From positions 1 through 5,021 of the forward strand of contig JAITBW010000106.1 in NCBI GenBank assembly GCA_031283385.1: DNA of 5,021 bases. Direction: 5' to 3'. How positions within the stretch are numbered: the stretch's first letter is position 1; each line of letters opens with the position of its first letter. Below are positions 1 to 5,021 of this stretch, in pieces. The position numbers were made by a program, and so were the translations under genes. Under the pieces are notes generated by a model. The model searched no databases, was not told the DNA's origin, and saw only the letters and a list, made by a program, of their open reading frames with translations. The DNA is from Nitrososphaerota archaeon (GTDB lineage Archaea > Thermoproteota > Bathyarchaeia > Bathyarchaeales > Bathycorpusculaceae).

Positions 1-530
1 TACTGGAAGCATTGGAGAAAAATATAGTTAACCTAAGTGAGCTATCGCGTCAGATACAAAATGAATTAAAAACTGATAATACAAGTGCTATAAAAGCTGC
101 TCTGAGGCGTTTTTCAGAAGAGTTACAAAAACATAAACAAAAAAGGGAAGAAAAAGTTCTCGCCTTGCTTAAACGCAGCAACATTGTAGTTTACGATAGA
201 AAAAGTGTTATGATAACTTCTAAAGAAATTCAGTCCAAAAATAGCATGAAAGTTGACTTACCAGGAAAATATGTATACTTAGTAGATAAATCAGATTTGC
301 CTGAGCATATAAGCACTCTGGTTAAGCATGAAAACTGCACAATGATTGTTATCCATTCACCAAAAGAATTAGAGGCAACCCCAGGTGTTCTAGCGTTTCT
401 TACGACTCTACTAGCAGAGCAAAATGTTAACATGATAGAATTCATTTCATGTTGGACTGAAACAATTATTGTTGTAGAAAAAAAAGACAGCCTAAAAACC
501 TATGAAGTTATCTCAAATATTGTAGGTTAA
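1..530 (+). CDS. ACT-like domain protein with N-terminal HTH-like segment, 5'-truncated by window edge
   Basis: The reading frame is open from the first complete codon at base 3 to the TAA at 528-530. A TTG at 12 could be called as start, but the frame continues upstream and the first visible residues already look like the middle of a helical N-terminal domain, so the true start is probably left of the window. Counting from the TTG, residues 5-40 form a helix-turn-helix-like stretch (NLSELSRQI, then AIKAALRRF). Residues 38-60 are a charged helix. Residues about 109-172 resemble an ACT fold, with strand MIVIHS, helix GVLAFLTTLLAEQNVN and strand ETIIVVEKK. ACT domains commonly bind amino acids. 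I recall similar small proteins beside archaeal threonine genes, but no function is established here. Its place 70 bases upstream of thrB suggests an amino-acid-responsive regulator of the pathway. This role is inference; an enzyme accessory role is also possible. Confidence 0.75.
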   Translation, partial: LEALEKNIVNLSELSRQIQNELKTDNTSAIKAALRRFSEELQKHKQKREEKVLALLKRSNIVVYDRKSVMITSKEIQSKNSMKVDLPGKYVYLVDKSDLPEHISTLVKHENCTMIVIHSPKELEATPGVLAFLTTLLAEQNVNMIEFISCWTETIIVVEKKDSLKTYEVISNIVG

Positions 531-600
531 CTTTGGTATTATAAGCAACAAAATTAATAATATTCGTAACTGTTAAGTTTCTATTCAGAAGGAAAATAAA
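531..600 (+). promoter_or_regulatory. AT-rich intergenic leader of thrB, possible archaeal promoter
   Basis: This 70-base gap is the largest non-coding stretch in the window. It holds TATTATAA at 537-544 and a second A/T run at about 550-564, either of which could act as a TATA element. An initiation site about 25 bases downstream of the first would fall near 567-570 and leave a short leader before thrB. A nine-base inverted repeat, TAACTGTTA, lies at 567-575. No GC-rich hairpin or long T tract is visible, so I see no terminator for the upstream gene, and read-through from it is equally possible. The promoter call is weak because such A/T runs are common by chance. Confidence 0.25.
589..593 (+). 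promoter_or_regulatory. Ribosome binding site of thrB
   Basis: AAGGA lies seven bases before the ATG at 601, a normal Shine-Dalgarno position. It supports this ATG as the thrB start, which also places the conserved N-terminal strand VTVKAPATSANLGPG in the expected position. Confidence 0.6.
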
Positions 601-1554
601 ATGCCGTTAAAACAAGTGACCGTAAAAGCACCAGCAACCAGTGCCAACCTTGGTCCAGGCTTTGACATTTTCGGGATAGCCCTTGAGCATCCAAACGATA
701 AAGTAACTTTAACAGCCATCAAACAAGGAATAAAAATTCAAAACTGTGGCATAGGGGCAAAAACAATTTCGCTTACACCTGAAAAGAACACTGCAGGTCT
801 CGTAGCAAAAACGATGTTAAAAGATTTCAAAATAAATAGTGGGTTACAAATTCACATAGAGAAAGGCGTTTTTCCTGGAAAAGGTTTAGGAAGTAGTGCT
901 GCTTCAGCAGCTGCAGTAGCTGTTGGCATAAACGCCATGTTTAATTTAGATTTAAACAGTAAACAGTTGATTGAGTATGCTGCGAAAGGTGAAGTAGCAT
1001 CTGCGGGTTCTGAGCATGCAGATAATGTGTCAGCGGCAGTTTGCGGAAACTTTGTGCTTATATGCTCATATAATCCTTTGGAGATAATTAATTTGGAGTG
1101 CCCTAAAGAGTTAGAGTTGGCTGTTGCTATGCCTAAGATGATTACTCCGCCGAATAAGACTGAGAAGGCGCGGGCGGTTATTCCTAAGTTGGTGCCTTTA
1201 GAGAAGCATGTTCATAATTTAGGTAAGGCGTCGGCTATGGCTGCGGGTTTTGCTATGGGTGATGTGGATGTTGTTGGGCGGTCTATGGTTGATGGTATTG
1301 TTGAGCCGGCAAGGTCTGTGTTAATTCCTGGTTATAGTATAATTAGGGAGAATGCGTTGAGTGCTGGGGCTTTGGGTGTAACTATAAGTGGTGCTGGTCC
1401 GACTATGATAGCGTTTGTTAATGGGAAAACGTGTGATGCTTCTAAAGTTGCAGTGGCTATGGGTGAAGGTTTTCGGTCGGCGGGTTATGATGTTGATGTG
1501 TTTGCGACAAGGCCTGGTAAGGGTGCTTATGTAGTGGAGGAGATGGAAAAATGA
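601..1554 (+). CDS. thrB: Homoserine kinase (GHMP kinase family)
   Basis: This enzyme phosphorylates homoserine with ATP to O-phosphohomoserine, the substrate of the threonine synthase encoded next. It is cytosolic. The 317-residue protein is of usual length for the family and has the GHMP kinase motifs in order. The N-terminal substrate-side motif APATSANLGPGFD is at residues 10-22. The ATP-binding glycine-rich loop PGKGLGSSAAS is at 92-102. HADNVSAA is at 139-146, typical of homoserine kinases. The C-terminal motif GVTISGAGPT is at 259-268. Its stop overlaps the start of thrC by four bases (ATGA), so translation of the two is probably coupled. Codon choice is odd: before about residue 155 codons lean towards A and C endings (AAA, GCA, ACC), and afterwards towards G and T (GCG, GGT, GTT, GAG). 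There is no frameshift at the change. Other GHMP kinases (mevalonate, shikimate) are unlikely given the motifs and neighbours. Confidence 0.96.
   Translation: MPLKQVTVKAPATSANLGPGFDIFGIALEHPNDKVTLTAIKQGIKIQNCGIGAKTISLTPEKNTAGLVAKTMLKDFKINSGLQIHIEKGVFPGKGLGSSAASAAAVAVGINAMFNLDLNSKQLIEYAAKGEVASAGSEHADNVSAAVCGNFVLICSYNPLEIINLECPKELELAVAMPKMITPPNKTEKARAVIPKLVPLEKHVHNLGKASAMAAGFAMGDVDVVGRSMVDGIVEPARSVLIPGYSIIRENALSAGALGVTISGAGPTMIAFVNGKTCDASKVAVAMGEGFRSAGYDVDVFATRPGKGAYVVEEMEK
1536..1542 (+). promoter_or_regulatory. Ribosome binding site of thrC inside the end of thrB
   Basis: GGAGGAG sits within the last codons of thrB, eight bases before the thrC ATG at 1551. It is a strong match to the archaeal and bacterial anti-Shine-Dalgarno sequence. 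Together with the ATGA overlap it supports 1551 as the start and suggests reinitiation or coupling between thrB and thrC. Confidence 0.7.
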
Positions 1555-2783
1555 GTTTTCAAAAGTGTATAAGTTGTCATGAAAAGTATGGTATAGATGA
1601 GATAGTTTATTTCTGCAAAAAGTGTGGGGATATTCTTGAGATAAAAATTGATTTGGAAAAGGTAGCGGTGGCTGTTAAATCGGGGGATTTTAAGAGGTCT
1701 GCGTTGTCAGTTTGGCGTTATCGTGATTTTATGCCTATTCATGAATCATCTGCTGTTGTTTCTTTGAGTGAGGGGGGAACGGGTTTGCATCGTTCTGAGC
1801 GTTTAGGTGAGGCGTTGGGTCTTACTGATTTATGGGTTAAGAATGAGGGTGAGAATCCGACTGGTAGCTTTAAAGATAGAGGTATGACTGTGGGGGTAAC
1901 TAAAGCTGTAGAGTTAGGTGCTAGGCATGTGATTTGTGCTTCTACAGGTAATACAAGTGCAAGTTTAGCTGCTTATGCTGCTCGTGCGGGTATTCGTTGT
2001 ACTGTTTTAATTCCTTCAGGGAAAATTGCTTATGGTAAATTGTCACAAGCTATGATTCACGGGGCAAAAGTTTTGCAGGTTCGAGGTAATTTTGATGAAG
2101 CCTTAGATTGCGTGTTAAAGCTTGCTGAGAAGCATAGGAGTATTTACTTGTTGAACTCTATTAATCCGTTTCGTATCGAGGGGCAGAAGTCTTTGGGATA
2201 TGAGATTTGTGAGCAGTTAGAGGGTAATGCGCCTGATCGTTTGATAGTGCCTGTGGGCAACGCGGGGAATATAAGCGCCATCTGGAAGGGATTTAGTGAA
2301 TTTTACAAGTTGGGCTTAATTTCAAAGTTGCCAAAGATGACTGGGATTCAAGCAGTAGGTTCAGCACCTATTGTTAAGGCTGTTAAGAGTCATAGTGATA
2401 AAATTGTGCCTATTGTTGAGCCTGAAACGGTAGCTACGGCAATTCGTATTGGCGCGCCAGTCAGTTGGAAGAAGGCTATTAATGCTATTAATGAGTCTCA
2501 TGGAACTGCGGAAACTGTTACAGATGAAGAGATTTTGGATGCTCAAAAATTGCTTGCTCAAGTTGAAGGCATATTTGTGGAACCCGCAAGTGCCTCTTCA
2601 ATTGCTGGTCTTAAAAAACTTGTCCGTAGTGGAATAATTAACAAAAATGAGAGAGTCGTCTGTGTTACTACTGGTCATGGTTTGAAAGATCCAGATATTG
2701 CAGTTAAAATGGGAGAAAAACCCGTTGAGATTGATGCCGAAATGTCAGCTATTGAAAATGCTTTAGGGATTAAACCTAAATAA
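1551..2783 (+). CDS. thrC: Threonine synthase with N-terminal zinc ribbon
   Basis: This PLP enzyme converts O-phosphohomoserine and water to threonine and phosphate, the last pathway step. The 410-residue protein begins with a probable zinc ribbon: two CxxC pairs at Cys6/Cys9 and Cys22/Cys25. The fold-type II PLP core follows. SFKDRG at 106-111 carries the lysine (K108) expected to bind PLP. STGNTSAS at 131-138 and VGNAGN at 235-240 match the cofactor phosphate-binding loops. ATAIRIGAPVSW at 295-306, EPASAS at 344-349 and TTGHGLKD at 373-380 are typical of archaeal and Bacillus-type threonine synthases. Related fold-type II enzymes such as threonine dehydratase and cysteine synthase lack this motif set, and the position after thrB settles the role. 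The start is fixed by a GGAGGAG site and by the zinc ribbon, which begins at residue 6. The coding strand is strongly G/T-leaning, most so in its first two thirds. Confidence 0.96.
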   Translation: MSFQKCISCHEKYGIDEIVYFCKKCGDILEIKIDLEKVAVAVKSGDFKRSALSVWRYRDFMPIHESSAVVSLSEGGTGLHRSERLGEALGLTDLWVKNEGENPTGSFKDRGMTVGVTKAVELGARHVICASTGNTSASLAAYAARAGIRCTVLIPSGKIAYGKLSQAMIHGAKVLQVRGNFDEALDCVLKLAEKHRSIYLLNSINPFRIEGQKSLGYEICEQLEGNAPDRLIVPVGNAGNISAIWKGFSEFYKLGLISKLPKMTGIQAVGSAPIVKAVKSHSDKIVPIVEPETVATAIRIGAPVSWKKAINAINESHGTAETVTDEEILDAQKLLAQVEGIFVEPASASSIAGLKKLVRSGIINKNERVVCVTTGHGLKDPDIAVKMGEKPVEIDAEMSAIENALGIKPK

Positions 2784-2793
2784 ACAAAGAGAG

Positions 2794-2798
2794 AGGAG
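2794..2798 (+). promoter_or_regulatory. Ribosome binding site of hom
   Basis: AGGAG lies in the purine-rich 21-base gap between thrC and hom, six bases before the ATG at 2805. This is good spacing and supports the chosen start. The gap is too short to hold an obvious promoter or terminator, so hom is probably on the same transcript as thrB and thrC. Confidence 0.7.
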
Positions 2799-2804
2799 AA
2801 GGGT

Positions 2805-3833
2805 ATGAGAATTATTTTAGTTGGTTATGGTATTGTAGGTAAAGGCGTAACAACGATTCTTGCCAGAAGGTATATGGAAAAAGCTGCAAGCTATGGATTT
2901 AATCCTAAAGTTGTTGCCATAGCTGATGTGGACGGAGCGGTTATTAATGATAGAGGTTTTAGTCCTGAAAAACTTGAAGAGATTAAACAAAAAGGGTATC
3001 CTATTTCTGCTGATGGAGATTTTGGTCATAAAGGTATGAGCGCTCTTGAAGTTATTGAGAATGTAGAGGCAGAGGTTGTTGTTGAAGTAACGCCAGTTAA
3101 TATTAAGAATGCTGAGCCTGCGCTTTCACATATAACTAAGGCATTTAAGACGGGAAAGCATGTTGTTACAACTAATAAGGGACCTCTTGCGTTGGCCATG
3201 CCGGCTTTAACTGAGCTTGCAGAGCATAATAATGTGTTTTTGCGGTTTAGTGGTACTGTTGGAGGGGGAACACCGATGTTAGAGTTTGCTAAGCGTTGTC
3301 TTTCTGGGGATAAAATTCTTAGAGTGCAAGGTATTCTAAATGGTACTACTAACTATATTTTGTCTGAGATGGGTCAGAGCAGTATTTCATTTCAAGAGGC
3401 GTTATCAAATGCACAAAAGCTTGGTTATGCAGAAAGAGAGCCGTCTATGGATATTGACGGTTTTGATACTGCCTGCAAAGTTGTCATCTTGTCGAATTGG
3501 ATTATGGGTAAGAAAATAACTTTGAAGGATGTAGATATTATAGGTATTCGTGGCGTCACGCTTGAAATGCTTAAGGACGCAGTGAAGAGAAACAGCACCA
3601 TTAAACTCATAGGTACAGTGGATGATAATGAAGTTTCAGTTAAACCATTAGAGATTCCATGGGCAAACCCGTTATGTGTTAGTGGAGTGCTAAACGCTGT
3701 TACTTTCCAAACGGAGTACGCGGCAGATCAAACGTTAATTGGTCGTGGCGCAGGCGGAATTGAAACAGCAAATGCTGTTTTAAGAGACCTCTTAGACATA
3801 AGACATAAGTTAGCCTCAAAACTATTATCTTAA
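2805..3833 (+). CDS. hom: Homoserine dehydrogenase (short form without ACT domain)
   Basis: This enzyme reduces aspartate 4-semialdehyde to homoserine with NAD(P)H, at the branch point towards threonine. The 342-residue protein starts with a Rossmann nucleotide-binding strand and loop, GYGIVGKG at residues 7-14. TTNKGPLA at 122-129 and GTVGGGTPML at 150-159 are conserved in the family, and GILNGTTNYIL at 176-186 is a signature of the substrate domain. The catalytic-region residues are present: E210, D221 and K225 have the same spacing as Glu208, Asp219 and Lys223 as I recall them for the yeast enzyme. GRGAGGIETANAV at 313-325 closes the fold. The chain then ends, so the C-terminal ACT domain found in many bacterial enzymes is absent and feedback control, if any, must act elsewhere. 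It lies 21 bases after thrC and 16 before aspartate kinase. G/T-leaning codons give way to A/C-leaning ones in the last quarter. Confidence 0.95.
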   Translation: MRIILVGYGIVGKGVTTILARRYMEKAASYGFNPKVVAIADVDGAVINDRGFSPEKLEEIKQKGYPISADGDFGHKGMSALEVIENVEAEVVVEVTPVNIKNAEPALSHITKAFKTGKHVVTTNKGPLALAMPALTELAEHNNVFLRFSGTVGGGTPMLEFAKRCLSGDKILRVQGILNGTTNYILSEMGQSSISFQEALSNAQKLGYAEREPSMDIDGFDTACKVVILSNWIMGKKITLKDVDIIGIRGVTLEMLKDAVKRNSTIKLIGTVDDNEVSVKPLEIPWANPLCVSGVLNAVTFQTEYAADQTLIGRGAGGIETANAVLRDLLDIRHKLASKLLS

Positions 3834-3849
3834 AGAGCTGAAAAGAGAC

Positions 3850-5021
3850 ATGAAAAAGGTTATAATGAAATTCGGCGGAACCAGTGTTGGTACAGGTAAA
3901 AATATACGTCAAGTAGCCGATATAGTTTCACAATACTCCAAAGAGCACCAGATTACTGTTGTAGTTTCAGCTTTAGCAGGAGTTACAAACAAGCTTTTGG
4001 AAGTTGCCTGTCAAGCAAAAAATGGCGATGAAAAACTTGTTAAAGACTTCGCTTATGAGATGTTACAGAAACACAAAGAAGCAGTTGCATCTGCAATTGT
4101 AAGCGAAGCTATACAGAAAAAAGTTTATCAGATTATAGAGGAAACAGTAGCTGAGCTTGAAAAAGTTTTAACAGGCATATGCTATGTAGGGGAATTAACA
4201 GCTAAATCTAAAGATTACGTAGTTTCTTTTGGTGAACGCTTATCAGCACCAGTTGTATGCGGAGCAATACAGGATAACAAGCTAGAAGCTCTATGTTTCA
4301 CAGGCAAAGAGGCAGGTATTGTAACTAATTCTAATTTTGGTGAAGCAGACCCTTTAATGAATTTCACCACACATCTTGTACATGAAAGACTCGGCGCACT
4401 TTTAGAAAAAAAAGTAACACCAGTAGTTACAGGATTTATTGCCGCAAATCAAGACGGAGTTGTAACCACCGTTGGACGCGGAGGCAGTGACTACACAGCA
4501 ACAATTCTCGGCGTCGCATTGAAAGCTGACGAAGTTTGGATATGGACAGACGTTGACGGAATTATGACAACAGACCCCAAAATTGTTCCCACAGCAAAAC
4601 TGTTACCACAACTCAGCTATCAAGAAGCCGCTGAAATGGCAATTTTCGGCGCAAAAGCAATGCACCCACGCGCATTAGGACCAGTAAGCAAAGAAAACAT
4701 TCCCGTCAGAATACGTAACTCTTTCCAACCAGAAAAACAAGGCACACTCATCACAAAAGAGCCCGTTGCAGACACAAAAAAAATTGTTAACGCCGTAGCC
4801 ATGATAAAAGATGTAGCCATGCTTAACGTAAACGGAGCCGCAATGGTTGGAGCCCCCGGTAGTTACGCAAAAGTCTTCGATGTACTAGGCAGAAACAACA
4901 TAAACGTTATGATGATATCCACAGCAGCATCTGAAGCAAACATTTCAATGATAATCAAACGCAGCATGCTCAGCAGAGCAATCAGCAACCTTGAAATCGC
5001 CCTCTTAGAAAAAGACGGACT
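3850..5021 (+). CDS. lysC: Aspartate kinase, 3' end cut by window edge
   Basis: This enzyme phosphorylates aspartate to 4-aspartyl phosphate, the committed step to threonine, methionine and lysine. The frame is open for 390 codons from ATG 3850 to the window end. The kinase domain shows KFGGTSVG at residues 7-14, FGERLSA at 127-133, TTVGRGGSDYTA at 206-217, WTDVDG at 232-237, IMTTDPK at 238-244 and FGAKAMHPRAL at 266-276. A first ACT domain spans about 313-385, with AMVGAPGSYAKVFDVLGRNN then INVMMIS. Family members near 460-475 residues carry a second ACT domain, so roughly the last 75-85 residues are missing. It is monofunctional as far as visible, not fused to homoserine dehydrogenase. The ribosome binding site before 3850 is weak (AGAG). 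The ATG at codon 6 has AAAGG upstream, but using it would remove most of the first strand, so the first ATG is preferred. The symbol lysC is used generically. Late codons are A/C-rich. Confidence 0.95.
   Translation, partial: MKKVIMKFGGTSVGTGKNIRQVADIVSQYSKEHQITVVVSALAGVTNKLLEVACQAKNGDEKLVKDFAYEMLQKHKEAVASAIVSEAIQKKVYQIIEETVAELEKVLTGICYVGELTAKSKDYVVSFGERLSAPVVCGAIQDNKLEALCFTGKEAGIVTNSNFGEADPLMNFTTHLVHERLGALLEKKVTPVVTGFIAANQDGVVTTVGRGGSDYTATILGVALKADEVWIWTDVDGIMTTDPKIVPTAKLLPQLSYQEAAEMAIFGAKAMHPRALGPVSKENIPVRIRNSFQPEKQGTLITKEPVADTKKIVNAVAMIKDVAMLNVNGAAMVGAPGSYAKVFDVLGRNNINVMMISTAASEANISMIIKRSMLSRAISNLEIALLEKDG

Noticed and set aside
424..433. Ten-base palindrome ATGTTAACAT inside the ACT-like gene, with further GTTAAC copies near 28, 526 and 4786
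   Set aside because: The copies are in or at the end of coding sequence with no consistent spacing or flanks, and the core is expected by chance in AT-rich DNA.
230..445. A 71-codon minus-strand frame opposite the ACT-like gene
   Set aside because: It lies fully antisense to a well-supported coding region and its product has no recognisable fold or motif.
2361..2637. Two overlapping frames inside thrC, one on each strand (2361-2561 minus, 2449-2637 plus)
   Set aside because: The thrC frame has conserved motifs on both sides of this region, and the alternative products are low-complexity shadows rich in Leu, Ser or Asn.
2817..3029. Minus-strand frame opposite the start of hom
   Set aside because: Antisense to the conserved Rossmann domain; no motif or separate ribosome binding site supports it.
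3865..3867. Alternative aspartate kinase start at codon 6, preceded by AAAGG
   Set aside because: Starting here would remove most of the first beta strand before KFGGTS; the upstream ATG at 3850 gives the usual N-terminal length.
3425..3912. Minus-strand frames opposite late hom and the hom/aspartate kinase junction
   Set aside because: They shadow the catalytic region of hom and the start of aspartate kinase and show no family features.
4620..4820. Minus-strand frame with hydrophobic residues opposite aspartate kinase
   Set aside because: Its hydrophobic look follows from the A/C-rich sense strand; the sense frame carries conserved kinase motifs here.

Overview
The window is a compact, same-strand threonine biosynthesis cluster, probably from an archaeon. 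The order is: the C-terminal part of a small ACT-like protein (cut by the left edge), homoserine kinase (thrB), threonine synthase (thrC), homoserine dehydrogenase (hom), and most of an aspartate kinase (lysC type, cut by the right edge). The archaeal assignment is an inference. It rests on the leading helix-turn-helix/ACT-like protein, whose type I associate with archaeal threonine loci, on a short homoserine dehydrogenase with no C-terminal ACT domain, and on a threonine synthase with an N-terminal zinc ribbon. No RNA gene or other lineage marker is present, so the phylum cannot be fixed. Shine-Dalgarno-like sites matching GGAGG precede several genes, so translation appears to be leadered.

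Layout: bases 1-530 hold the ACT-like gene. Bases 531-600 are the only sizeable gap (70 bases, AT-rich) and could hold a promoter. thrB (601-1554) and thrC (1551-2783) overlap by four bases (ATGA). A 21-base purine-rich gap with a good ribosome binding site leads to hom (2805-3833), and 16 bases later aspartate kinase starts at 3850 and runs off the window. There is no stretch above 300 bases without a gene, and I see no mobile element, CRISPR array or RNA gene.

Together the enzymes make four of the five steps from aspartate to threonine: aspartate kinase makes aspartyl phosphate, homoserine dehydrogenase makes homoserine from aspartate semialdehyde, homoserine kinase makes O-phosphohomoserine, and threonine synthase releases threonine. 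Aspartate semialdehyde dehydrogenase (asd) is not in the window; it may lie beyond the right edge or elsewhere. The genes run roughly in reverse of the pathway.

All four enzymes have their diagnostic motifs and no frameshift. The most unusual observation is a strong change in base composition and codon choice inside genes: the coding strand is A/C-leaning in early thrB and late aspartate kinase, but strongly G/T-leaning from about 1080 onward through thrC and into hom. I did not find a convincing undescribed system here.
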